This document shows, one piece after another, positions 37,030 to 45,966 of a stretch of 64,000 nucleotides of DNA (position 1 is its first letter; each line of letters starts with the position of its first letter). The position numbers and the translations under genes were made by a program. The stretch is from Salinispora mooreana (GTDB lineage: Bacteria; Actinomycetota; Actinomycetes; Mycobacteriales; Micromonosporaceae), in contig NZ_KB900614.1 in assembly GCF_000379065.1 (NCBI RefSeq), positions 1,324,107 through 1,388,106 on the forward strand, in the 5' to 3' direction. A model generated the notes under the pieces. That model was not told the DNA's origin. It was given only the letters and a program-made list of their open reading frames with translations, and made no database searches.

Positions 37030-37488
37030 TCAGGCCGGCGGCGTACCGACGGGCTGGGGGCGGTTCTCCCACTTGGTCGATAGCGCGATCCCGGTACGGG
37101 TAGAGGCGACGCCGGGGGTACGGTTCAACCGTACGATCAGCGCCTCCAGCTCCCCGATGGTGCCGACCCTCGCTTTGAGCAGGAACGACTCCACGCCGGC
37201 CATGAAGTAGCAGGACTCAATCTCCGGAATGGCGCGGAACGACTCCAGCACGTCGTCGGTGTCCGCGGCGGACTCCTCAATGATCTCGATCAGGGCGGTC
37301 ACGCCCAGCCCGATACTCTCCGGCTCGATCTCGGCTCGGTACGCACGGATAACTCCACTGGACTCCAGCTTGCCGACCCGCTCATGCACTGCCGGTGCCG
37401 AGAGGCCCACCTGGCGGGCGAGCTCGGCGTACGAGAGACGGGCGTTGCCCCGCAGCAGTTCGATGATGTTCAGATCGATCGCATCCAC
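37030..37488 (-). CDS. Lrp/AsnC family transcriptional regulator
   Basis: The 152-residue protein has an N-terminal winged helix-turn-helix (LDLNIIELLRGNARLSYAELARQVGLSAPAVHERVGKLESSGVI-type, seen as DAIDLNIIELLRGNARLS) and a C-terminal RAM ligand-binding domain (ESCYFMAGVESFLLKARV). Such proteins sense amino acids and form octamers. It is encoded just ahead of the Cds1-like gene on the same strand and is its most likely controller. Confidence 0.9.
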   Translation of the reverse strand: MDAIDLNIIELLRGNARLSYAELARQVGLSAPAVHERVGKLESSGVIRAYRAEIEPESIGLGVTALIEIIEESAADTDDVLESFRAIPEIESCYFMAGVESFLLKARVGTIGELEALIVRLNRTPGVASTRTGIALSTKWENRPQPVGTPPA

Positions 37489-37759
37489 GGACTGTAGACC
37501 CTAATAGCACTGACCCGCCCGCGGGCGTCCGGTCCCGATGATCGACCCCGCGCCCTGCCATTGTTGACGAACCAACCGCAACGGGGCACAGCTACGGGTA
37601 CCATTGCCTAACCTCCTGATCAGTGCTTTTCTCGCGTTTGGCGGACACGACTGGTCGCCGGTGCTGTAATTGCCATACGTCCCTCATGACGGCTCTGGGC
37701 TCGCACCGGCCGGGGGCAGTGTGTTCAGCCGGGGGCTTCGTCGATGCGAGGAGGGGGCT

Positions 37760-38026
37760 GTGGACACTGGAGATCGCCTGCTGACACCGGGTGAGGTCGC
37801 CGCGCTGTTTCGGGTTGATCCGAAGACTGTGACCAGGTGGGCGGCGGCTGGCCGGATAGGCAGCATTCGAACTCCGGGCGGGCATCGCCGATTTCGGGAA
37901 TCCGAAGTCCGGGCCCTACTCGAGGGCGAAGGAATGCTGGACGAGGCGGAGGAGACAGAACGGCCGCGCAATACCGGCCCTGCCGCCCCGACCGGCCCTG
38001 GCCCCGCCAACGCCGGGATGTACTGA
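37760..38026 (+). CDS. bldC: BldC-type MerR-like developmental regulator
   Basis: The 88-residue protein is almost all one DNA-binding domain: LLTPGEVAALFRVDPKTVTRWAAAGRIGSIRTPGGHRRFRESEVRALL. This is nearly the sequence known for Streptomyces BldC, a small winged-helix protein that binds direct repeats head to tail and delays sporulation. A Glu/Pro-rich tail of about 20 residues is longer than in Streptomyces. I chose GTG 37760 because of the GAGGAGGGGG site. The 270 bases upstream, shared with the divergent lrp-type gene, hold its promoter, but I could not identify it. Confidence 0.9.
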   Translation: MDTGDRLLTPGEVAALFRVDPKTVTRWAAAGRIGSIRTPGGHRRFRESEVRALLEGEGMLDEAEETERPRNTGPAAPTGPGPANAGMY

Positions 38027-38084
38027 GGTGGTGGCCGGCGGGTGATCGCCACCCGTTCCACGCCGGCGCCACGCCCCACCCAGC

Positions 38085-38714
38085 TCAGGAGCGCGCCGCT
38101 CCCAACTCACCCGCCCAGCGGCGAAAGAGCGTGTGCGGCACACCCAGGGCGTCCAGCACCTTCCCGGCGACGAAGTCGACCAGCTGGGCGGCGGAGGCCT
38201 CCGCTCCCGCCCCGTAGAAACCGGGGCTGGCGGGGAGCACCACCGCACCAGCGTCGTGCAACGCGATCAAGTGCTCCAGGTGGCTCCGGGTCACCGGTGT
38301 CTCACGGGGCACGACGACCACCGGGCGGCGCTCCTTGAGGTTGACCTCGGCGGCGCGTTGCAACAGGTCCTTGGAGAGCCCGATGGAGATCCCGGCGCAG
38401 GCCGCCGTACTCGCCGGGACGACCGCCATCCCGCGCGCCCGGTAGGAACCGCTGCTCGGCCCAGCGGCGAGATCGCCGGCCGACCAGTGCCGAAGATCAG
38501 CTCCGCTCAGGTCGCGCCCCAGCCAGGCGGCGAGGTCCTCCGCCCAGTGCCCGTCGCGAAACGACCGCCCGGTCTCGTCCAGGATGGTCAGCCGGGCCGC
38601 CCGGGACACGATCAGATCAACGGCTTCGCCCGCGTCGAGCAGGGCCCGCAGGACCGCAGCCGCGTACGGCGTGCCGGAGGCTCCGGAGACGCCGACCACC
38701 CATGGTTCACGCAT
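38085..38714 (-). CDS. ubiX: flavin prenyltransferase UbiX
   Basis: UbiX makes the prenylated FMN cofactor required by UbiD-type decarboxylases. The 209-residue protein starts VVGVSGASGTPYAAAVLRAL, the flavin-binding region, and has VPASTAACAGISIGLSKDLLQRAAEVNLKERRPVVVVPRETP and PGFYGAGAE. It lies downstream of mqnP and the UbiD gene on the same strand, so it very likely serves the menaquinone pathway here. Confidence 0.95.
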   Translation of the reverse strand: MREPWVVGVSGASGTPYAAAVLRALLDAGEAVDLIVSRAARLTILDETGRSFRDGHWAEDLAAWLGRDLSGADLRHWSAGDLAAGPSSGSYRARGMAVVPASTAACAGISIGLSKDLLQRAAEVNLKERRPVVVVPRETPVTRSHLEHLIALHDAGAVVLPASPGFYGAGAEASAAQLVDFVAGKVLDALGVPHTLFRRWAGELGAARS

Positions 38715-38770
38715 GGTCCCAGCGTGCCTGGTCGCCCTCGACCGCCGACGGGCGCCCCCGGTTCCCGGGG

Positions 38771-39721
38771 TCAGGGCCGCAGCCCGAGGCGTACCACCAG
38801 GTCAAGCAGGGCGAAGCCGAAGAGTGCGATACCGACGAAGCCGTTCGCGGTGAAGAAGGCCCGGTTGACCCGGCTCAGGTCGGTCGGGCTCACCACCACG
38901 TGTTGGTAGGCGAAGGCGACCGCGGTCAGTGCCAGCCCGATCCACCAGAGCCAGCCGAAGCCGACCACGGTGCCGAACCAGACGAAGAGCACGAAGGTCG
39001 CCACGTGCGCGACGGTGGACGCGTGCAGCGCGAAACGCAGCCCGTACCGGGCCGGAACGCTGTGCACGCCGATCTCCCGGTCCACCTCGGCGTCCTGACA
39101 GGCGTAGATCAGGTCGAACCCACCGATCCACAGCCCGACCGCCACGCCGAGCAGCCAGGCCGGCCCGGAGCCGGCGAAGGTACCGGTCACCGCGAGCCAC
39201 GCGCCGACTGGGCCGACCGCCTGCGCCACCGCCAGGACCGCGTGCGGCCAGTTGGTGAACCGCTTGGCGTACGGGTAGCCGACCAACGGCACGACCGCGA
39301 GCGGCGCCAGCGCCAGACAGAGGGGGTTGAGCAGCGCGGCGGCGACCAGGAAGACCGCCAGGGCGACGCCCGCGCCGGCCCAGGCCGTATGCAGGCTGAC
39401 CGCCCCGGTCACCAGTTCCCGGTTGGCGGTGCGCGGGTTCAGCGCGTCGATCCGCCGGTCCAGGATGCGGTTGGCGGCCATCGCGAACGTCCGCGCTCCG
39501 ACCATCGCCACGGTGATCAGTAACAGGTCGAGCCAGCGCACGTGACCGCCGTTGACCTGCATCGCGGTCAGGGCGGACAGGTAGGCGAAGGGCAGCGCGA
39601 AGACGGAGTGCTCGATCGCCACGAGGTCGAGAAACGCCCGGGCCCGCCCGCGCGAGTCCGCGCTGGCCGATGCGGCGGGGACCGAGACGGCGAGGTCCCG
39701 CGGATGGGAGGAACCGGACAT
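38771..39721 (-). CDS. mqnP: menaquinone-pathway prenyltransferase (UbiA family)
   Basis: A 316-residue UbiA-type membrane prenyltransferase with about eight helices and both Asp-rich motifs, NRILDRRIDALNPRT (first) and DAEVDREIGVHS (second). It should attach the polyprenyl tail to the futalosine-derived naphthoate. The ATG overlaps the stop of the UbiD gene by one base (TGATG), and ubiX follows, so the three form a late-menaquinone operon. Confidence 0.93.
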   Translation of the reverse strand: MSGSSHPRDLAVSVPAASASADSRGRARAFLDLVAIEHSVFALPFAYLSALTAMQVNGGHVRWLDLLLITVAMVGARTFAMAANRILDRRIDALNPRTANRELVTGAVSLHTAWAGAGVALAVFLVAAALLNPLCLALAPLAVVPLVGYPYAKRFTNWPHAVLAVAQAVGPVGAWLAVTGTFAGSGPAWLLGVAVGLWIGGFDLIYACQDAEVDREIGVHSVPARYGLRFALHASTVAHVATFVLFVWFGTVVGFGWLWWIGLALTAVAFAYQHVVVSPTDLSRVNRAFFTANGFVGIALFGFALLDLVVRLGLRP

Positions 39722-41181
39722 CAGATGCCGTACTCCTTCCAGCGCTTGTCAACCAGCGACACCACCTCGGGCGACATGGTCATCTCCTCGGGCCAGCCCC
39801 GGGTGTAGCCCTCGCCGGGAAGCTTGCGGGTGGCGTCAACGCCGGCCTTACCACCCCAGAACTGCTGGTACGAGGCGTGGTCCAGGTGGTCCACCGGGCC
39901 TTCGGTGAGCAGCAGGTCCCGGGCGTAGTCCACGTTGCCGAAGGCCCGGAACGCGACCTCGTTGTAGTCGTGGACGTCGCAGTCCTCGTCCACGATCACA
40001 ATCAGCTTGGTCATCGACATCAGGTGCGCACCCCAGATCGCGCTCATCACCTTCTGCGCGTGCTTCGGGTAGCGCTTCCGGATCGACACGATCGCGCAGT
40101 TGTGGAAGACCCCGGCAGCCGGCAGGTCGTAGTCAACGATATCCGGGATAAGCAGCTTGAGCAGCGGCTGGAAGATCCGCTCGGTGGCCTTGCCCAGACC
40201 GTGGTCCTCCTGCGGCGGCTTCGAGGTGACGATCGAGTGGTAGACCGGGTTGCGCTGCATGGTCATTGTCTCGACGTGCAGGACCGGAAACGGCTCGACC
40301 GGCGTGTAGTAGCCGGTGTGGTCCCCGAACGGCCCCTCAGGCAGCCGCTCACCAGGCTCCAGGTAGCCCTCAAGCACCACCTGGGCGCGCGCCGGCACCT
40401 GGAGTGGAACGGTCAGGCAGTCGACCATCTCGACCCGCTCCCCCCGCAGGAAGCCCGCGAACAGATATTCGTCGATATCGCCGGGGAGTGGGGCGCTGGC
40501 GGCATACGAGATCACCGGGTCGCAGCCGATGGCGATGGCGACCGGCAGCCGCTGGCCGAGCCGCTCCGCGACCGCGTGATGGGCGGTGGAGTCCTTGTGG
40601 ATCTGCCAGTGCATGCCCAGCGTGTTCCGGCTGTGTTGCTGAAGTCGGTAGAGGCCGAGGTTGCGGGCGCCAGTCTCGGGGTGCTTGGTGTGGGTCAACC
40701 CGAAGTTGTGAAAGACACCGCCGTCGCCGGGCCACATCTGCAGGCCGGGCAGCCGGTTCAGATCAACGTCGTCGCCCCGGTACACCACCTGCTGACAGGG
40801 GGCCGTCTTCACCTTGCGCGGCGGCACCGACTTGAGCTGCATAACCTTGCCGAGGCCCTCCCGGATCCCGGTCCAGCCGACCGGCAGCTCCGGTCGCACC
40901 AGCGCACCGATCCGCGCCCCGATCTCGTCCAGCGACTCGACGCCGAGCGCCATCGCCATCCGCTGCTCGGTGCCGAACAGGTTGATCGCCACCGGCATCT
41001 CGCCCCGGGTCGGCTGCTCGAACACCAGCGCCGGGCCCCCGGCGCGAACCGTCCGGCTGACGATCTCACTCAACTCCAGCGACGGATCGACCGGAACGTC
41101 CACCCGCCTCAGCTCACCCGCGCGCTCCAGCGCCGCGAGGAAGTCCTTCAGATCGGAGTACGGAAAGCCACGAGCCGCCAT
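39721..41181 (-). CDS. ubiD: UbiD-family menaquinone biosynthesis decarboxylase
   Basis: The 486-residue protein is a UbiD-type prenyl-FMN decarboxylase: LRRVDVPVDPSLELSEI, GPALVFEQP, the cofactor-binding region VPARAQVVLEGYLEPGERLPEGPFGDHTGYYTPVEPFPV with the ERxPEGPFG motif, and GVFHNCAIVSIRKRYPKHAQKV. It would remove the carboxyl group from the prenylated naphthoate (sometimes called MqnL). ATG 41181 is used; GTG 41187 is also possible since GGGGGAG precedes both. It is the first gene of the ubiD-mqnP-ubiX group. Confidence 0.92.
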   Translation of the reverse strand: MAARGFPYSDLKDFLAALERAGELRRVDVPVDPSLELSEIVSRTVRAGGPALVFEQPTRGEMPVAINLFGTEQRMAMALGVESLDEIGARIGALVRPELPVGWTGIREGLGKVMQLKSVPPRKVKTAPCQQVVYRGDDVDLNRLPGLQMWPGDGGVFHNFGLTHTKHPETGARNLGLYRLQQHSRNTLGMHWQIHKDSTAHHAVAERLGQRLPVAIAIGCDPVISYAASAPLPGDIDEYLFAGFLRGERVEMVDCLTVPLQVPARAQVVLEGYLEPGERLPEGPFGDHTGYYTPVEPFPVLHVETMTMQRNPVYHSIVTSKPPQEDHGLGKATERIFQPLLKLLIPDIVDYDLPAAGVFHNCAIVSIRKRYPKHAQKVMSAIWGAHLMSMTKLIVIVDEDCDVHDYNEVAFRAFGNVDYARDLLLTEGPVDHLDHASYQQFWGGKAGVDATRKLPGEGYTRGWPEEMTMSPEVVSLVDKRWKEYGI

Positions 41182-41266
41182 ACCCACAAGTCTCCCCCAC
41201 CGCCCGGCATACCACCCCAGCCGGGGTGCGGGAAAGGGGCCTCGAGCACGGTGTCGCGCTGACGGG

Positions 41267-42244
41267 TCAGTCGAGGCCGCCGTAGGAGTGCAGCCCCTCG
41301 AAGAAGATGTTCACGCCGAAGAGGTTCATCATCACGGTGAGGAAACCCAGCACTGCGAGCCAGGTGGCCACGTTTCGTTTGACGCTCGGGGTGGCGCGGG
41401 CGTGCAGGTATCCGGCGTACACCACCCAGGAGATGAAGGCCCAGGTCTCCTTCGGGTCCCAGCCCCACGCCCGACCCCACGCCGCCTCGGCCCAGATCGC
41501 GCCGGCGATCACCGCGAAGGTGAAGATCGGGAACGAGAAGGCGTGCAGCACGAAGGTCAGCCGCTCCAGGGCCGCCGCGGCCGGCATGCGCTTCGCCAAC
41601 AGGTAGGGGAAGCTGCGCCGGCCCTGTTCGTAGCCGGCCCGCATCAGGTAGGCGCACGCCGGCACCACGCCGAGCAGGAAGATGCCGGAGCTGAAGACGA
41701 TCGTGGCGACGTGGATGATGAACCAGTACGAGTTGAGCGCCGGCACCAACGGCACGATCGGGGTGTAGAGCAGCAGCTCGGCGGTGGCCACCAGCAGCAC
41801 CATCACCAGCGTCAGGAACAGCCCGAGCCGACGCAGCGTGGGGCGCTTCCAGAGCACGACGAACCAACTGGCGACCCCGATGAAGGAGACCGTCAGGACG
41901 AACTCGTACATGTTGCCCCAGGGCATCCGGTCGGCGGCGACCCCGCGGGCGATCAGCGCACCGAGGTGCAGCAGAGCGGCCACCACGGTCACGGCGACGG
42001 CGCCCAGGCCGGCCGCGCGGGCGCGGGCGGCGGTCCGCTGGGCGGTGGTGGCAGCGCGGACCGTCGGCTCCGGCCCGGAGCCCGCACCGCCGGCCGCCCC
42101 GACCCCGGCACCGACCAGCTCGCGGGCGGGCGGGCCGACGCGAACGCGGGCGTTGCCCAGCGCGTACTCGACAGCGTGCACGACCATCGCGACCAGGTAG
42201 GCCAGGATCGAGAAGGTCACCAGCTGGTCGGAGAGTACGGACAT
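41267..42244 (-). CDS. ccsB: cytochrome c biogenesis protein CcsB/ResC
   Basis: A 325-residue integral membrane protein with about eight helices and the haem-handling tryptophan-rich WWD-type motif WGRAWGWDPKETWAFISW near residue 260. Conserved His residues are seen in LLHLGAL, IIHVATIVF and VLHAF. With ResB it forms the system II haem exporter and ligase for c-type cytochromes. It overlaps resB by one base, last in the order resA-ccdA-resB-ccsB. Confidence 0.95.
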   Translation of the reverse strand: MSVLSDQLVTFSILAYLVAMVVHAVEYALGNARVRVGPPARELVGAGVGAAGGAGSGPEPTVRAATTAQRTAARARAAGLGAVAVTVVAALLHLGALIARGVAADRMPWGNMYEFVLTVSFIGVASWFVVLWKRPTLRRLGLFLTLVMVLLVATAELLLYTPIVPLVPALNSYWFIIHVATIVFSSGIFLLGVVPACAYLMRAGYEQGRRSFPYLLAKRMPAAAALERLTFVLHAFSFPIFTFAVIAGAIWAEAAWGRAWGWDPKETWAFISWVVYAGYLHARATPSVKRNVATWLAVLGFLTVMMNLFGVNIFFEGLHSYGGLD

Positions 42245-43881
42245 CACTCGGCTCCTACTCGCGCTCCGGCCTGGCCATCAGGATCGACCCGGCGCCCGGC
42301 TCCGCTGACCGCTGCCACGAGCCGGGTGAACTCCTCGGCGAAGCCGGGATGGTCAACGCGCGGCAGACCACCGGCCTCGACCAAACTACTACCGGGCGTC
42401 GAAGATTCGTCTGCGGGGTCAGCCGGGCGTGCCCGGAAGAAGACCCGCCGCCGACGGCCGAAGAGTGAGCCCATCAGGCCCAGCAGCAGCGTGCCGGAGC
42501 TGACCAACAGCAGCGTCGAGCCGGGGTCGTGCCGCACGGACAGGACGATGTACGGCTCGGTGCCCAGGAACTCCAGCGTGGTGCCGTCATCCAGGGTCCA
42601 GACCTCACCGAGGCGGAGCAGCTTGGTGCCGACCTCCTTGACCCGGCCGGCGTCAACCTGCCGCTGGTCCAGCTCGTACACCGAGCCGGGAATACCGGCA
42701 TCCAGGCCCAGATTGCCCCGGTACGCGACGAGATTGAGCAGCGGATTGCGCTCGGTCGGGAACTCCGACCGGACGAACGGAGCCTCCTGTGGGGCGGTGG
42801 GCAGGTACAGCCCGGTGAAGGCCAGCTGGAGCTCCGGGTCCCGCTCACCGGTGGCCGGGTCCACGTTCGCGTCCGGAAAAGCCGCCAGCCCCTCCCCGGT
42901 CAGGCCGATGTCCCCGGTGCTCAGGAAGGGGTTCGGGCTGGTCTGGCTCCGCCCGAACCGGTCGGTGTACCGGACCACCGGGGCGTACCCGTGACCGAGC
43001 AGGTAGACGTTCGCCCCGTCCAGCCGCAGCGGCGAGTTCACCGAGAACTCCGCCGAGCGGGGGGTGCCACCGTTCTCGTCCACGGTCACCTTCGCGTTGA
43101 AGAACTCCGGTTGGCCGTTGGACTCCAGGAACCTCGCCTCGAAGTCGTCCAGTTGCAGGCAGAACCGGGGCAGATCGGCACCGTCCACCTGGGGGCCGAA
43201 CGACGTCTCGGCGTACTGCTGCTGCGTGTTGCAGAAGGCGTTGTCCGCTCCGGCGACCAGGACCCGGTTACCACTCCAGCCGTACCAGGAGCCGAGGGCG
43301 ACCCCGATGAGCACCACCACCATCGAGGCGTGGAAGAGCAGGTTGCCGGTCTCCTTCAGGTAGCCCTTCTCGGCGGACACCTCGTCGCCGCGTACCTCCA
43401 CCCGCCAGCGGTGCCGACGCAGCACGGCGGCGATCGCCGGCGCGCCACCGGCCGGGACCGCGAACACGGTGTGCTGGGGCAACCGGTCCAGCCGCTTCGG
43501 CGCCGCCGGGGGCTTGGACCGCAGGGCGCGGACGTGGTCGCGCAGCCGGGGCGTGATGCAACCGACCAGCGAGGTGAAGAGCAACAGGTAGATCGCGGAG
43601 AACCAGACCGAGCTGAACGCGTCGAAGGCACCGAGCCGGTCCAGCACCGGCGCCAGATCGGGGTACGCGACGAAGTAGTCCCGGACGTCCTCGGGGTTGA
43701 CGCCACGCTGCGGCAGAACCGACCCGGGAATCGCGGCGATCGCCAGCAGGAAGAGCAGCACCAGCGCCGTACGCATGCTGGTGAGCTGCCGCCACGAGTT
43801 ACGCAGCAGCGCCAGTACCCGGTTGGGGCGGCGCCGGGGGGTCTCGGCCGGCGGCGCCGGCCGGTCGTCGGTGACCGTCAT
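42244..43881 (-). CDS. resB: cytochrome c biogenesis protein ResB
   Basis: The 545-residue protein has the ResB layout: helices near residues 38-55 and 90-105, the motif FSSVWFSAIYLLLFTSLVGCITPR, a third helix (LLFHASMVVVLIGVALGSW), a large extracytoplasmic domain with LRLDGANVYLLGHGYAP, and a C-terminal helix. It is the partner of CcsB in system II. The ATG at 43881 overlaps the ccdA stop by one base; the longer open frame is a shadow through ccdA. Confidence 0.95.
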   Translation of the reverse strand: MTVTDDRPAPPAETPRRRPNRVLALLRNSWRQLTSMRTALVLLFLLAIAAIPGSVLPQRGVNPEDVRDYFVAYPDLAPVLDRLGAFDAFSSVWFSAIYLLLFTSLVGCITPRLRDHVRALRSKPPAAPKRLDRLPQHTVFAVPAGGAPAIAAVLRRHRWRVEVRGDEVSAEKGYLKETGNLLFHASMVVVLIGVALGSWYGWSGNRVLVAGADNAFCNTQQQYAETSFGPQVDGADLPRFCLQLDDFEARFLESNGQPEFFNAKVTVDENGGTPRSAEFSVNSPLRLDGANVYLLGHGYAPVVRYTDRFGRSQTSPNPFLSTGDIGLTGEGLAAFPDANVDPATGERDPELQLAFTGLYLPTAPQEAPFVRSEFPTERNPLLNLVAYRGNLGLDAGIPGSVYELDQRQVDAGRVKEVGTKLLRLGEVWTLDDGTTLEFLGTEPYIVLSVRHDPGSTLLLVSSGTLLLGLMGSLFGRRRRVFFRARPADPADESSTPGSSLVEAGGLPRVDHPGFAEEFTRLVAAVSGAGRRVDPDGQAGARVGAE

Positions 43882-44738
43882 CAGATGCTTACCTGCCCCG
43901 TACCGAAGGTGGTCTGCAGCAGGGTCACGAAGCTGGTCCACCCACCGGTGATGAGCGCGAGGCCGATCAGGATCAGCAGCCCACCACCGATCCGGGTGAC
44001 CCACCGGCTGTTGCGACGTACCGCCTGGAAGACCCCGAGTAGGCGGTGGAAGCCCAGCCCGAAGAGGACAAACGGCACCCCCAGCCCGAGGCAGTACGCC
44101 ACGGCCAGCACCACCGCCCGGTTGGTCTGCCCCTCGACGAGGGCCATGCCCATCACCGCGCCGAGGGTCGGGCCGGTGCAGGGCAGCCAGCTGAGCGCGA
44201 AGACCGCGCCGAGCACGGGCGCGCCGAGCAGCCCGGCGGCCGGCAGTCGTTGGATGCGCAGCTCGCGCTGCAGCCCCGGGACCACGCCGAGATAACCCAG
44301 TCCGAGCAGCACCACCACGCCGCCGATGACGATCTCGAGCGTCCGCTCGTAGGCGAAGAAGACCTGGCCGACCGTGGTGACCAGGACCGCGGTGGCGGTG
44401 AAGACGGCGGTGAAGCCGCCGATGAACAACAGCGTGCCGGCGAGCACCCGGCCCTTGACGGCAGCGGTCACCACCCGGGCGGTCCGCTCCCGCACCGCGA
44501 CTGCCCCGGCGACGGCACCCGCGTCGTTCGCTGCCATCGGCGACGTGCGGCGGGAGTCGTCGCCCGCTCCCCGGCCTTCCAGATCGGCGCCGGCCAGGCC
44601 GGTCACGTAGGAGAGGTAGCCGGGCATCAGCGGCAGGACGCACGGCGACAGAAAACTGACCAGCCCGGCCAGCGCCGCCGCGCCGACGGCGAGTAGTAGT
44701 GGGCCGGACTGCGCGATCTCCCGGAACGTCTCGCCCAT
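43881..44738 (-). CDS. ccdA: thiol:disulfide interchange membrane protein CcdA
   Basis: A 285-residue six-helix protein with the two redox cysteines in FLSPCVLPLMPGYLS (helix 1) and LSWLPCTGPTLGAVMG (helix 4). It carries reducing power across the membrane to ResA. The loop of about 45 residues after helix 1 is longer than in Bacillus but common in actinobacteria. One-base overlaps link it to resA and resB. Confidence 0.95.
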   Translation of the reverse strand: MGETFREIAQSGPLLLAVGAAALAGLVSFLSPCVLPLMPGYLSYVTGLAGADLEGRGAGDDSRRTSPMAANDAGAVAGAVAVRERTARVVTAAVKGRVLAGTLLFIGGFTAVFTATAVLVTTVGQVFFAYERTLEIVIGGVVVLLGLGYLGVVPGLQRELRIQRLPAAGLLGAPVLGAVFALSWLPCTGPTLGAVMGMALVEGQTNRAVVLAVAYCLGLGVPFVLFGLGFHRLLGVFQAVRRNSRWVTRIGGGLLILIGLALITGGWTSFVTLLQTTFGTGQVSI

Positions 44739-45313
44739 CAGAGGTCGCCGGTCGGATCGGGTGACTCCGCGGCGACCCGCTCGACGATCGGTTGGAGCCC
44801 CTCCTGCCTGACAGCGGCCCGGATCACCGCCGCGATCCGCCCGTCCCGGTCCAGCACGACCGTCGCCGGGATGGTGTTCGGTGGGACCTCCAGCTCCAAC
44901 GCCAGTCGGCTGCCGGGATCGAAGATACTCGGGTAGGTGACCCGGCCCTCCTCGAAGGCGATCGCCTTGTCCCGGCTGTCCTGCACGTTGATGCCGAGGA
45001 AGGTCACCCCCGCGCCCTTGGTGGCCTGGTAAGTGGCCTCCAGGTCATCGGCCTCCGCCCGGCAGGGCGCGCACCACGAGCCCCAGAAATTGACCACCAC
45101 GACCTGCCCACGGTCCTGCGCCACGTCGTAGCTACCCCCGTCGAGCAGCTCGCCGGCGAGCTCGGGCGCGGCGGAACGCTGATCCGGGGCGCATTCGATC
45201 ACGCCGTCGGAGTTGGTGTCACAGGCCTTCCCCCAGTCCGGGGTGGCGCAGGCGGCGAGCGCCACCGCGACCATGGTGGCGAGCAGGCTGGCAGACCACC
45301 GCCGGACAGTCAT
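44738..45313 (-). CDS. resA: thioredoxin-like lipoprotein ResA
   Basis: The 191-residue protein has a lipobox LAAC (Cys22), then a thioredoxin-like domain with the redox pair Cys81/Cys84 in NFWGSWCAPCRAEADDLE and the cis-Pro region PPNTIPATVVLD. It reduces apocytochrome c cysteines before haem attachment. An extra Cys pair near residues 31 and 41 lies before the core. ATG 45313 overlaps the stop of the upstream phosphatase gene by one base. Confidence 0.93.
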   Translation of the reverse strand: MTVRRWSASLLATMVAVALAACATPDWGKACDTNSDGVIECAPDQRSAAPELAGELLDGGSYDVAQDRGQVVVVNFWGSWCAPCRAEADDLEATYQATKGAGVTFLGINVQDSRDKAIAFEEGRVTYPSIFDPGSRLALELEVPPNTIPATVVLDRDGRIAAVIRAAVRQEGLQPIVERVAAESPDPTGDL

Positions 45314-45966
45314 CAGGCCCCCTTGGCCGTCCGAGCCGTCGACGACATCGCGACCAGGTGGGCGGCCGGCTCGGTGTAGCCGATCCCGGCCACCTTCGAC
45401 CCCTCGAAGTGAAAGGTGGTAAGGCTGGCCAGCCCACACTGCCGCTTTCGCGGGTCGTGCCAGAGGCGCTTACGCTCGACGAACCGACGCAGCGTCCAGA
45501 TCGGCAGCTGGTGGGAGACGAGCACCGCCTCCCGCCCCTGCGCAGCCTCCCGGGCGGCCTGTAGCGCGGCGAACATTCGCTCCGCGATGGCCCGGTACGC
45601 CTCACCCCAGGAGGGGGTGACCGGATCCCGCAGCACCCACCAGTTGCGCGGGTCGCGGAACGAACCGTCGCCCGGCGAGACCTTCTTGCCCTCGAACCAG
45701 TTCGCGCTCTCGATCAACCGCTCGTCGACCCCGATCGGGAGCCCGAACTGCGCGGCGATCGGCTCGGCGGTCTGCTGGGCACGCTCCAGCGGACTGGCGA
45801 CGACGTGCACCACCTCCCGCTCGGCGAGGCCCTGCGCCGCGGCCTTCGCCATCTGCACGCCCAACTCCGACAGGCGGAAGCCCGGCAGCCGCCCGTAGAG
45901 GATGCCCTCCGGGTTGTGCACCTCGCCGTGCCGCAGCACGTGGACCACAGTCTTACTCACCGTCAC
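45313..45966 (-). CDS. histidine phosphatase family protein
   Basis: The 217-residue protein has the histidine phosphatase signature LRHGEVHNPEGILYGRLPGFRLSELG with the catalytic His, a second catalytic region VVASPLERAQQTAEPIA, and the late His in LVSHQLPIW. It resembles phosphoglycerate-mutase-like enzymes found between hemL and the ccs genes of actinobacteria. The substrate cannot be told from sequence. It overlaps hemL and resA by one base each, so it belongs to this string. Confidence 0.88.
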   Translation of the reverse strand: MTVSKTVVHVLRHGEVHNPEGILYGRLPGFRLSELGVQMAKAAAQGLAEREVVHVVASPLERAQQTAEPIAAQFGLPIGVDERLIESANWFEGKKVSPGDGSFRDPRNWWVLRDPVTPSWGEAYRAIAERMFAALQAAREAAQGREAVLVSHQLPIWTLRRFVERKRLWHDPRKRQCGLASLTTFHFEGSKVAGIGYTEPAAHLVAMSSTARTAKGA

